DNA of 29,134 bases. It comes from CAYJHC01 sp964369805. Its GTDB lineage: Bacteria > Bacillota > Clostridia > Peptostreptococcales > Anaerovoracaceae. The notes below the pieces were generated by a model. It made no database searches. It was not told the DNA's origin and worked only from the letters and a program-made list of their open reading frames with translations. Below, piece by piece: positions 1 through 6,798 of the stretch (position 1 is the stretch's first letter; the number at the start of each line of letters is the position of its first letter). The DNA lies in NCBI GenBank assembly GCA_964369805.1, contig CAYJFM010000027.1, forward strand, positions 1-29,134. Reading direction: 5' to 3'. Position numbers and translations under genes: made by a program.

Positions 1-38
1 TTCGAAGTCTGCGACTCTATCCATTGAGCTAGTGTCCC
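1..38 (-). tRNA. tRNA-Arg(TCG), 5' part, cut by window edge
   Basis: Read on the minus strand from 38 down, the sequence gives acceptor strand GGGACAC, then TA, a D-arm GCTC/GAGT with GGA in the loop, and the 5' half of an anticodon arm GCAGA with loop CTTCGAA. The anticodon at positions 34-36 would be TCG, which reads CGA arginine codons. An A follows GG in the D loop (A20), as is usual for bacterial tRNA-Arg. The T arm and 3' end lie outside the window, so the fold cannot be completed. A good promoter lies just upstream on the same strand (57-85). Confidence 0.75.
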
Positions 39-56
39 ATTTATATGGTCTAGTTA

Positions 57-85
57 ATTCTATATATAATTAATTTATTTGTCAA
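57..85 (-). promoter_or_regulatory. sigma-A promoter of the tRNA-Arg gene
   Basis: On the minus strand, TTGACA (85-80) and TAGAAT (62-57) are separated by exactly 17 bp. The predicted start near position 50 is about 12 nt upstream of the first tRNA base. Confidence 0.75.
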
Positions 86-89
86 TGTA

Positions 90-107
90 TAATGATGAAA
101 ATCATTA
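90..107. repeat. Perfect inverted repeat TAATGAT-GAAA-ATCATTA
   Basis: A 7-bp perfect inverted repeat around a GAAA loop lies directly upstream of the tRNA -35 box and about 100 bp upstream of the EamA gene promoter. The half-site TAATGAT resembles a Fur-type half-site, but the halves are 4 bp apart instead of 1 bp. It could be an operator or a chance A+T-rich palindrome. Confidence 0.4.
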
Positions 108-205
108 GTAGGAATTACCGTAGAAATTCAGACGAAATTCAGTTCGTACAAATCACAATGTATATTGTATGCGATTAAGTTGTTCGTTATTTTAATTGCT
201 ATATG

Positions 206-214
206 TGATATACT
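206..214 (+). promoter_or_regulatory. Extended -10 promoter of the EamA transporter gene
   Basis: TGATATACT matches an extended -10 (TGn plus TATACT), with no good -35 at the right distance. The predicted start near 221 gives a short leader before the AAAGGAGAG ribosome binding site. Confidence 0.45.
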
Positions 215-249
215 TTGTGTACTGTTATTATAAGGAAAAGGAGAGTTTT

Positions 250-1173
250 ATGAAATCAAAGATTGAGGGAATCGTACTAGTTCTCATTGCTGCTGTTATG
301 TGGGGAATAATGGGAATTTTTGTTAGAGAACTTCAGGCTGTTGGCTTATCGTCTACTGATATTACGTTTTTAAGGTGTGCTCTTGCTGGTGTAGCTCTGT
401 TTATATTCAAAGGCTTTACAGATCCAAGTTGTTTACGAGTGGGTGCAAAGGGGTTAGTTATTTGTGTAATGTATGGAACTTTTACATATACACTAGGATT
501 TATGGGATATAATATTTCTGTTGAAAGAATCCCTGTTGCTGTTGCTACAGTACTTATGTTTATGTCTCCAATTTGGGTTGCAATTTTAGAGAGAGTAGTA
601 TTTAAAGAAAAGCTTGAGAAAAGGACAATTGTTATAATAGCGCTTTGTATTTTTGGTGCTTGTTTAGTTGCTAATTTAATTGCAACATCAGGGGATGCGT
701 TAGATCCTATTGGAATTATTGCAGGGATAATCAATGGTGTTGGGGTGGCTCTTCAATTAACTATTACAAAATATTTTCAAGATACACTAAAGAAAGATAC
801 TATGATTGTATATGGATTTTTAGGAGCAGCGGTTATGCTTTCCTTATTTACTGACTTTGGTGCTATAGGAGCTAGTCTTGCAAGCCCCCAAACTCTTGAG
901 ACTATCTGGAATATGTTTGGCATAGGGATTCTTTGCACTATGATTGCAAATTACACTTTCGTCGTAGCTTCAAATTATATTGCCCCAACTACCTGTGGAA
1001 TACTATCTGCTGTTGAGGTTGTAGTGGGAGCTCTAGTTGGGTATCTGTTATATATGGAAACTTTATCTATGCTGCAAATTCTTGGAGCTGTTATAGTAGT
1101 TCTTAGTGCTATGAGTTCAGCTATTCTTGAAGCTTTAGACAATACAAAATTAAAACATCTACATAAGGAATAA
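250..1173 (+). CDS. EamA-family (DMT) transporter
   Basis: This 307-aa integral membrane protein of the drug/metabolite transporter superfamily probably exports a small metabolite or amino acid; the substrate cannot be told from sequence. About ten hydrophobic segments are seen in two EamA repeats. The first includes GIVLVLIAAVMWGIMGIF near the N-terminus and the second starts near residue 160 (IGIIAGIINGVGVALQL). The in-frame upstream ATG at 196 is rejected because the ATG at 250 follows AAAGGAGAG at ideal spacing and the N-terminus then matches the family. The gene is monocistronic, divergent from the tRNA, and closed by a terminator at 1224-1261. It probably has no functional link to the urease operon. 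Confidence 0.88.
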   Translation: MKSKIEGIVLVLIAAVMWGIMGIFVRELQAVGLSSTDITFLRCALAGVALFIFKGFTDPSCLRVGAKGLVICVMYGTFTYTLGFMGYNISVERIPVAVATVLMFMSPIWVAILERVVFKEKLEKRTIVIIALCIFGACLVANLIATSGDALDPIGIIAGIINGVGVALQLTITKYFQDTLKKDTMIVYGFLGAAVMLSLFTDFGAIGASLASPQTLETIWNMFGIGILCTMIANYTFVVASNYIAPTTCGILSAVEVVVGALVGYLLYMETLSMLQILGAVIVVLSAMSSAILEALDNTKLKHLHKE

Positions 1174-1223
1174 ATGAAAATTACTATATTTTAGATTTAT
1201 AAATGTTTAGTTATATTTAAAAG

Positions 1224-1261
1224 AAAAAAACACTGTATGTTTGCAATTACGGTGTTTTTTT
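1224..1261 (+). terminator. Intrinsic terminator after the EamA gene
   Basis: An A-run is followed by stem ACACTGTA / TACGGTGT (one G-T pair), a 10-nt loop and a run of seven T. Confidence 0.8.
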
Positions 1262-1288
1262 ATACTTACACCATGATATAAAAAAATT

Positions 1289-1308
1289 TTTGTTGAAATT
1301 TCAACAAA
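1289..1308. promoter_or_regulatory. 20-bp perfect palindrome, candidate enhancer for the urease promoter
   Basis: TTTGTTGAAATTTCAACAAA is a perfect 20-bp palindrome centred about 156 bp upstream of the predicted sigma-54 start near 1455. That is a typical distance for the upstream activator site of a bacterial enhancer-binding protein. The gap from 1174 to 1486 holds no gene: it contains the EamA terminator, this palindrome, four ATGTAA/TTACAT half-sites (1317, 1339, 1377, 1394) and the -24/-12 promoter. The binding protein is unknown. Confidence 0.55.
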
Positions 1309-1316
1309 GTTTATCG

Positions 1317-1399
1317 ATGTAAGTTTATAATTACGTTTTTACATTTTATTCCAAACAAAATAGTTTTATTAATTGTATGTAAAAAGCAAACTATTACAT
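1317..1399. repeat. Two inverted pairs of ATGTAA / TTACAT
   Basis: ATGTAA occurs at 1317-1322 and 1377-1382. Its complement TTACAT occurs at 1339-1344 and 1394-1399. Each pair forms an inverted repeat between the 20-bp palindrome and the -24 element. They may be secondary regulator sites; the short A+T-rich words make chance possible. Confidence 0.35.
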
Positions 1400-1428
1400 G
1401 TTTTTGTGATTATTTTGGTTTTAACGGT

Positions 1429-1445
1429 TGGCACGAATATTGCTT
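1429..1445 (+). promoter_or_regulatory. Sigma-54 (-24/-12) promoter of the urease operon
   Basis: TGGCAC-GAATA-TTGCTT matches the RpoN consensus TGGCAC-N5-TTGCW at every conserved position, with GG at 1430-1431 and GC at 1442-1443, ten bases apart. The predicted start is near 1455, about 30 nt before the ureA start codon. No competing sigma-A promoter is evident between the upstream terminator and ureA. Such promoters are silent without an ATP-hydrolysing enhancer-binding protein, so the operon should be under tight signal-dependent control. Confidence 0.85.
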
Positions 1446-1486
1446 TATAAAAGAGCAAACATTATTTATGAAATGGAGGAAGATAA

Positions 1487-1846
1487 ATGAACTTAACTAT
1501 GAAAGAGCAGGAGCGCTTACTTATCTTTAACGTTGCTGAAATAGCAAGAAGAAGATGGAAAAGAGGCTTAAAACTTAACTACGTTGAAGCAACAGCAATA
1601 ATATGTGATGAACTACTTGAAGTAGCGAGAAATGGAAAGCACACCCTAGTAGAAATGATAGAAATGGGATCGATGATAATAACAGAGGAAGATGTAATGG
1701 AAGATACACCAGCATTACTACCAGGAATACAACTAGAAGTGCTACTTCCAGATGGAACAAAACTACTATCAGTACAAGACCCAATTAGATTAGAAAAAAG
1801 AAGCGAAGCAATTCCAATGGATAGCCTTGTGTCAATGCAATACTAG
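1487..1846 (+). CDS. ureA: Urease gamma subunit
   Basis: This is the small structural subunit of the nickel urease that hydrolyses urea to ammonia and carbamate in the cytoplasm. The family signature RGLKLNYVEATAIICDELLEVARNGK is recognisable around residues 26-51, followed by the region MEDTPALLPGIQLEVLLPDGTKLL. At 119 aa it is about 19 residues longer than the usual ~100-aa gamma subunit: after the normal end (VQDPI) it adds a polar tail ending SLVSMQY. It is not fused to the beta subunit, unlike Helicobacter. The start is the ATG preceded by TGGAGGA. It is the first gene of the operon, about 30 nt downstream of the predicted sigma-54 start, and ureB follows after 9 nt. Confidence 0.95.
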   Translation: MNLTMKEQERLLIFNVAEIARRRWKRGLKLNYVEATAIICDELLEVARNGKHTLVEMIEMGSMIITEEDVMEDTPALLPGIQLEVLLPDGTKLLSVQDPIRLEKRSEAIPMDSLVSMQY

Positions 1847-1855
1847 GAGGAAAAA

Positions 1856-2242
1856 ATGAAATTAAAAGTAGGAGATATAATTTTTGCAGATGAGCCTATA
1901 ACAATTAATAAGGGCAGAGAAGAGACAGAAATAGTAGTAACAAATACAGGAGACAGAAGTATCCAAGTTGGATCTCATTTTCACTTCTTTGAATCAAATC
2001 TAGCACTTAAATTTGATAGAGAAGCTAGTTTTGGCAAAAGACTAGATATTCCATCAGGAACTGCATCTAGATTTGAACCAGGAGAAGAAAAGAAAGTAAC
2101 TTTAGTTGAATTTGCAGGAACGCAAAAAATCTACGGCTTTATGGGAGTTGTAATGGGAGATACTAAAGATCCTGCAGTTAAAGAAAAAGCATTAAAGAAA
2201 ATGAAAGAACTTACAGATAACTACAAAGAGAGGAGTAAATAA
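1856..2242 (+). CDS. ureB: Urease beta subunit
   Basis: This 128-aa structural subunit packs with gamma and alpha in the urease trimer. The typical beta-rich core is present: GDIIFADEPITINKGRE near the N-terminus, then the VGSHFHFFESN signature (about residues 38-48) and a C-terminal GFMGVVMGD. The C-terminus carries a lysine-rich helical tail (KEKALKKMKELTDNYKERSK), a little longer than the ~100-residue core of the family. The ribosome binding site AGGAGGAAAAA is strong. The stop codon directly abuts the ureC ATG, which implies coupled translation of the structural subunits. Confidence 0.95.
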   Translation: MKLKVGDIIFADEPITINKGREETEIVVTNTGDRSIQVGSHFHFFESNLALKFDREASFGKRLDIPSGTASRFEPGEEKKVTLVEFAGTQKIYGFMGVVMGDTKDPAVKEKALKKMKELTDNYKERSK

Positions 2243-3970
2243 ATGGCAATGAAATTAACAAGAGAAGAGTACGCTAATATTTATGGCCCAACAATTGGGG
2301 ATAAAATTCACTTAGCAGATACTGGTCTTATTTTAGAGATTGAAAATGATTTCTGTGCTCCTCACTATGGAGATGAGACAGTATCAGGTGGTGGTAAACC
2401 TGTAAGAGATGGAATGTCTCAGGCTGCTGGATTAACAAATGAAGGTGACGGAGTACTTGATGTTTGTATTACAAACGCAATAATACTTGACCCAATCGTT
2501 GGAGTAGTTAAAGGTGATATTGGTATTAAGAATGGAAACATTGTTGGTATTGGTAGATCAGGTAACCCTGACACTATGGACATAACACCAAACCTAATTG
2601 TTGGTGCTGGTACAGAAGTAGTTTCATTAGAAGGACAAATTGTAACTGCTGGGGGTATAGATGTTCACATTCACTTTGAATCACCAGATCAATGCTGGGA
2701 AGGAATGTCAAACGGGATAACAACAATGCTTGGAGGTGGAACTGGTACAAAAACATTAAGTATTGAAACTCCAGGACCTTGGCACTTACAACAAATGATT
2801 GAAGCACACGAAGAGATTCCAGTAAATGTTGGATTCCTTGGAAGAGGTAACTCGTCACTTCCTGAAGCAATTAGAGAACAGGCTTTAAATGGTGCTATTG
2901 GAATGAAAATCCATGAAGATTATGGTGCAACTGCAGAAGTAATTAGATGTTGCCTTGATGTTGCAGATGAGTTTGACTTCCAAGTGCAAATTCACTCAGA
3001 CACATTAAACGAAGGTGGCTTTGTTGAAGATACTATTGCAGCAATTGGTGGTAGAACAATGCACGCTTATCATACAGAAGGTGCAGGTGGTGGCCATGCC
3101 CCTGACGTAATTAAAGTTTGTGGAGAGCCTAATATTCTTACTTCTTCAACAAACCCAACAAACCCATATACTATTAATACAGTAGCAGAGCATCTTGATA
3201 TGATTATGGCTGCTCACAGCTTAAATCCAAGAATCCCAGAAGACGTAGCATTTGCTGACTCAAGAATTAGAGGGGAGACAATTGCTGCTGAAGATATACT
3301 TCATGACCTAGGAGCTGTATCAATGATGGGTTCTGACTCACAAGGTATGGGAAGAATCGGAGAATCAGTTCTTAGAGCATGGCAAACAGCTGCAAAAATG
3401 AAAATGCAAAGAGGACCTTTAAATGAAGAAGATGCTAAAAATGGTAATGACAATCAAAGAATTTTAAGATATCTTGCAAAATATACAATAAATCCAGCTA
3501 TTACATTTGGTATTTCTGAATATATTGGTTCTATTGAAGCAGGTAAATTGGCTGACCTTGTTGTTTGGGATGCTGCTTTCTTCGGAGCAAAACCAGCTAT
3601 GATCTTTAAAGGCGGAGCTATTAACTATATTCCAGGTGGAGATGTTAATGCCTCGATAGAATGGGCACAACCAATGCTATACAGAAGAATGTACTCATCA
3701 ATGGGTAATAATATTCAAAGAAATAATAAAATATTTGTTACAAAGGCAGCGATTGAAAACGGGCTTGGAGACAAGGTTCCAAATTCAAGAGAAAAACTTG
3801 CTCCAATTAGTGGTACAAGAACTTTAGGTAAAAAAGACATGGTTAGAAATAATTTCTGTCCTGAAATAAAAGTTGACCCAGAAACATATAAGGTTTTTGT
3901 TAATGGAGAGCATATTACATGTGAACCTTTAGATGTACTACCTTTAGCACAGAAATACTTCTTTAGATAG
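2243..3970 (+). CDS. ureC: Urease alpha (catalytic) subunit, flap cysteine replaced by alanine
   Basis: This 575-aa catalytic subunit holds the di-nickel centre. Metal ligands are all present: H142 and H144 (DVHIHF), carbamylated K222 (GMKIHEDYG), H251 (QIHSDTLNE), H277 (AYHTEGAGGGH) and D365 (SDSQGMGR). The catalytic-acid histidine of the mobile flap is retained (H325), but the flap cysteine (Cys319 of the Klebsiella enzyme) is alanine here (A324, in IMAAHSLN) and the next histidine is serine. The segment GGGTGTKTLSIETPGPW (164-180) is three residues shorter than the GTGPAAGT...TPGPW loop of most ureases. Otherwise length and order are normal. The gene starts immediately after ureB and is followed by ureE after 12 nt. 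Confidence 0.97.
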   Translation: MAMKLTREEYANIYGPTIGDKIHLADTGLILEIENDFCAPHYGDETVSGGGKPVRDGMSQAAGLTNEGDGVLDVCITNAIILDPIVGVVKGDIGIKNGNIVGIGRSGNPDTMDITPNLIVGAGTEVVSLEGQIVTAGGIDVHIHFESPDQCWEGMSNGITTMLGGGTGTKTLSIETPGPWHLQQMIEAHEEIPVNVGFLGRGNSSLPEAIREQALNGAIGMKIHEDYGATAEVIRCCLDVADEFDFQVQIHSDTLNEGGFVEDTIAAIGGRTMHAYHTEGAGGGHAPDVIKVCGEPNILTSSTNPTNPYTINTVAEHLDMIMAAHSLNPRIPEDVAFADSRIRGETIAAEDILHDLGAVSMMGSDSQGMGRIGESVLRAWQTAAKMKMQRGPLNEEDAKNGNDNQRILRYLAKYTINPAITFGISEYIGSIEAGKLADLVVWDAAFFGAKPAMIFKGGAINYIPGGDVNASIEWAQPMLYRRMYSSMGNNIQRNNKIFVTKAAIENGLGDKVPNSREKLAPISGTRTLGKKDMVRNNFCPEIKVDPETYKVFVNGEHITCEPLDVLPLAQKYFFR

Positions 3971-3982
3971 ACGGAGAACTAA

Positions 3983-4525
3983 ATGATAATTGACAAAATA
4001 TTAGGTAACCTTAACAACTATAAAATTGAAGGGAAAGAAATAGACTATGTAGAGCTTGATCATTTTGATATGGCAAAACCTCATCAAAAGGTTAAAGCTA
4101 AATCTGGTAGAGTTTTTCCTGTTTCCCTGGAAAAAGGTGAAATTTTAAAAAAGGGCGATGTTATCTTTGAAGATGAAAAAACAGTTGTAGTAATGGAGAT
4201 GGCATTTGAGGATGTCATCGAAGTTACTCCTAAAAATAACATGGAATGGGGAAGAGCTGCATTTAATATTGGAAACATGCATCAAAGTGCGTATATTTAT
4301 GATGACAAAATTAGAATTCCATATGATTATATTATGGAGTCACTTCTGAAAAATTTAGGAGTTAGTTTTGAACGTAAATCAGCTAAGTTAGATGGTATAA
4401 AAGCTAATGTTAGCGTAAAAGAACATAGCGGGCAAGGCCATTCACATTCACATTCACATTCACATGGCAACGGGCATAGTCACTCTCATGGAGATCATTC
4501 CCATGGAGGTCATAGCCATGAGTAA
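3983..4525 (+). CDS. ureE: Urease accessory protein UreE with His-rich tail
   Basis: This 180-aa nickel metallochaperone delivers Ni2+ to the UreDFG-apo-urease complex. The N-terminal peptide-binding domain and central metal-binding domain are present (residues 1-147), including GNMHQSAYIYDDKIRIPYD near residue 95, where family members carry the dimer-interface metal-binding histidine. Residues 148-180 form a tail with 13 histidines in HSHSH runs, as in the Klebsiella protein, able to store several metal ions. The tail codons also contain the GGAGGT ribosome binding site of ureF, whose ATG overlaps the end of this gene by 8 nt. The ribosome binding site is ACGGAGAA. Confidence 0.95.
   Translation: MIIDKILGNLNNYKIEGKEIDYVELDHFDMAKPHQKVKAKSGRVFPVSLEKGEILKKGDVIFEDEKTVVVMEMAFEDVIEVTPKNNMEWGRAAFNIGNMHQSAYIYDDKIRIPYDYIMESLLKNLGVSFERKSAKLDGIKANVSVKEHSGQGHSHSHSHSHGNGHSHSHGDHSHGGHSHE
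4438..4523 (+). repeat. Low-complexity repeat coding the UreE His tail
   Basis: Reiterated CATTCA/CATAGC-type hexamers encode His-Ser repeats. The run CATTCACATTCACATTCACA is a short in-frame tandem array that could change length by slippage in multiples of 6 bp without a frameshift. Confidence 0.8.
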
Positions 4526-5201
4526 GACAAATTTATCAAAATTAATGCAAATTTCAGGTGGTACATTTCCAACTGGAGGCTTTAGTCAATCATACGGGCT
4601 TGAGACTTACGTAACTAATGGCATTGTTAAAGATGTGGCTACAATGAGAGAGTTTCTTGAGAGTTACCTGAAAGTAACAATCGGAACTTTTGAAGGCCCG
4701 GCTTTAATCAAGGCACACAATTTAGCTATCGAGTGGAAAGAAGAAGAACTACTTGAACTAGATGAACTTCTTGAAGCTATGAAACTAACAAAAGAGTCAA
4801 AAGAAGCTAGCAATAGGATGGGTAAATCTATACTAAGAATATCATCACAAATGATGGAAGATGTTGTCTTAATTGACTTTTATGATAAAAAAGGTAAAAA
4901 AGGAATCAGTGCACCTGTTGCACAAGGTATGGTATCTGGAAGAATGGCAATTAGTGTTGACGAATCACTAGAGGGTTATATTTTTGCCACGCTAAATGGA
5001 CTAATACAAAGTGGAATCAAACTTATTCCACTAGGAAATGTAGAAGCACAAAAATTGCTATTTGAAATGATGGACTTTATAGAAGAAGTAATTGTTCTTA
5101 GCAAAGAAACACCAATTGAAGAAATAAACAACTTCTGTCCTGCACTTGATATTGCAAGTATGAATCATGAAGTGCTTACAACAAGACTATATATGTCTTA
5201 A
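4518..5201 (+). CDS. ureF: Urease accessory protein UreF
   Basis: This 227-aa all-helical accessory protein bridges UreD and the GTPase UreG during nickel insertion. It carries the family signature GGTFPTGGFSQSYGLETYV near residues 14-32 and the conserved C-terminal half (GMVSGRMAISVDESLEGYIFATLNGLIQSGIKLIPLG). The start chosen is the ATG that overlaps the end of ureE (ATGAGTAA), because GGAGGT lies 9 nt upstream and the conserved N-terminus MSKTNLSKLMQISGG begins here. An upstream in-frame ATG at 4464 would add residues translated from the His-tail DNA and is unlikely. ureG follows after 27 nt. Confidence 0.93.
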   Translation: MSKTNLSKLMQISGGTFPTGGFSQSYGLETYVTNGIVKDVATMREFLESYLKVTIGTFEGPALIKAHNLAIEWKEEELLELDELLEAMKLTKESKEASNRMGKSILRISSQMMEDVVLIDFYDKKGKKGISAPVAQGMVSGRMAISVDESLEGYIFATLNGLIQSGIKLIPLGNVEAQKLLFEMMDFIEEVIVLSKETPIEEINNFCPALDIASMNHEVLTTRLYMS

Positions 5202-5228
5202 TTAATAAACTAGAAAAGGATAATACAT

Positions 5229-5837
5229 ATGAGAAGACCAGTTAAAATCGGAGTTGGTGGGCCAGTAGGCTCAGGTAAAACAGCTCTAATAGAAAGATTA
5301 TGTAAGAAGCTATCATCTGAGTATGAGATTGCTGTTATTACAAATGATATATTTACTAAGGAAGATGCACTTATACTAACAAGAGCAGAAGCTCTTCCTG
5401 CAGAAAGAATTGTAGGAGTTGAAACAGGTGGCTGTCCACATACTGCTGTTAGAGAAGATATTTCAATGAACCTTGATGCAATCGACGGAATGATGGAAAA
5501 GTTTGATAACCTGGACATTATTTTTGTAGAAAGCGGCGGTGACAACCTTGCTGCTACATTTAGCCCAGAGCTAGTCGATGGCTTAATTTTTGTAATCGAT
5601 GTAGGTGAAGGGGAAAAAATTCCAAGAAAAGGTGGCCCTGGAATCACTAAATCAGACTTATTTGTAATTAACAAAATTGATATTGCTAAGTACGTAAGAT
5701 CTGACCTTGGAGTAATGGAAAGAGATACTTTAGCTCAAAGAGGGGATAAACCTTTTGTTTTCACTAATTTATTTGAAGACATTGGGCTAGACCAAATTAT
5801 AGAGTGGATCAAAAAAGATATGCTCTTTGAAGACTAA
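5229..5837 (+). CDS. ureG: Urease accessory GTPase UreG
   Basis: This 202-aa SIMIBI-class GTPase has GTP hydrolysis coupled to nickel delivery into apo-urease. The P-loop GGPVGSGKT is at residues 10-18. The CPH metal-binding motif is at 69-71 (GGCPHTAVREDIS), the switch/dimer region is ESGGDNLAATFSPEL, and the base-recognition motif is NKIDIA. Length and motif order are normal for the family. The ribosome binding site AAAAGGATAA precedes the ATG, and ureD follows after 11 nt. Confidence 0.96.
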   Translation: MRRPVKIGVGGPVGSGKTALIERLCKKLSSEYEIAVITNDIFTKEDALILTRAEALPAERIVGVETGGCPHTAVREDISMNLDAIDGMMEKFDNLDIIFVESGGDNLAATFSPELVDGLIFVIDVGEGEKIPRKGGPGITKSDLFVINKIDIAKYVRSDLGVMERDTLAQRGDKPFVFTNLFEDIGLDQIIEWIKKDMLFED

Positions 5838-5848
5838 GGAGGGTTAGT

Positions 5849-6673
5849 TTGAGCGGTGCAGACGGGAGATTAACCCTAAAATTCAGAAAAAAACAAAGTG
5901 GTAAAACTTACATGGCGGAGCAGTATTATAAACTTCCTCTCCAAGTATTACCGCCTTTTTACCAAGACAAAGATGGTTGCGCCTTCCTATATCTATTAAA
6001 TCCAAGTGGAGGAATTCTTCAACATGATATCCTCACAACAGATATTCTAGTAGAAGAAGATGCAAAAGCTTTAATTACAACACCATCAAATAATAAGTTA
6101 TACCGAATGGATGATGGCCATGCAAAATTGATAAACAATCTTAGAGTATTATCAGGTGGTGAACTTGAATATTTACCAGAGCATAATGTGCCATTTGCAA
6201 AATCAAAAACTTACCAAGAAACCACTATTCACCTAGAAGAGAGTTCAAAGCTTATTGCTTTTGATATGGTAACTTCTGGAAGACTAGCAAGAGGAGAAAC
6301 TTTCCATTACGACCTTTATTCAACAAAGATGAAGATTTACATTAATGGAAAACTGAAGGTTTATGAATATGGCAACTTAATGCCAAATGAAAAGCCATTA
6401 TCAAAATGTGGAGTTCTTGAAGACTATGGAATAAATGCAAGCATTTATTTTTATAAAAAAGACTTAGGCGAAGAGATATATTCTGATATAAATAAAGTGA
6501 TTTCAGATAATAGTAATGTCATCGGAGGTGTAACTTTCGTAGAAGAAGGCCTAGGGATAATAAGATTATTAGGAAATGGAGTCCCTGACATGCAAGAAGT
6601 AATGAGTGAGTGTTGGGACATTTTAAGAGTTAATATGCTAGGTAAGAATAAAGTTAGAATTAGAAAATACTAA
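5849..6673 (+). CDS. ureD: Urease accessory protein UreD (UreH)
   Basis: This 274-aa accessory protein binds apo-urease and recruits UreF and UreG. The family features seen are LKFRKKQSGKT at the N-terminus, LLNPSGGILQHDIL near residue 50, a TTPSNNKLYRM segment, EYLPEHNVPFAKSKTYQETT, and SGRLARGE in the middle. The start is TTG, supported by AAGGAGGGT 5 nt upstream; no ATG is nearby with conserved sequence. It is the last urease gene. No terminator is seen in the 125 nt before the antiporter gene, so read-through into that gene is likely. Confidence 0.92.
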   Translation: MSGADGRLTLKFRKKQSGKTYMAEQYYKLPLQVLPPFYQDKDGCAFLYLLNPSGGILQHDILTTDILVEEDAKALITTPSNNKLYRMDDGHAKLINNLRVLSGGELEYLPEHNVPFAKSKTYQETTIHLEESSKLIAFDMVTSGRLARGETFHYDLYSTKMKIYINGKLKVYEYGNLMPNEKPLSKCGVLEDYGINASIYFYKKDLGEEIYSDINKVISDNSNVIGGVTFVEEGLGIIRLLGNGVPDMQEVMSECWDILRVNMLGKNKVRIRKY

Positions 6674-6798
6674 TATACTACTAATAGGAGTAATCTGTGT
6701 TTTAATGAATTCTAACTAGATATCTGGAAGGAGGGTAGTAAGGCAGTTTTCGAATTATATTATTTAAAAAATGAAATTATTAAATTGGGAGGATAATT

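Noticed and set aside
196..249. Longer N-terminus for the EamA transporter from ATG 196
   Set aside because: It lacks a ribosome binding site, overlaps the predicted promoter, and the added sequence is not family-like; ATG 250 follows AAAGGAGAG.
5210..5674. 154-codon open frame on the minus strand opposite ureG
   Set aside because: It is the complement of conserved ureG codons, with Ser/Pro-rich low-complexity translation and no start signals.
6674..6798. Small gene between ureD and the antiporter (ATG AAT TCT AAC TAG and a GGAAGGAGGG site)
   Set aside because: The mini-frame has four codons, and no start codon follows the purine-rich site at a usable distance.
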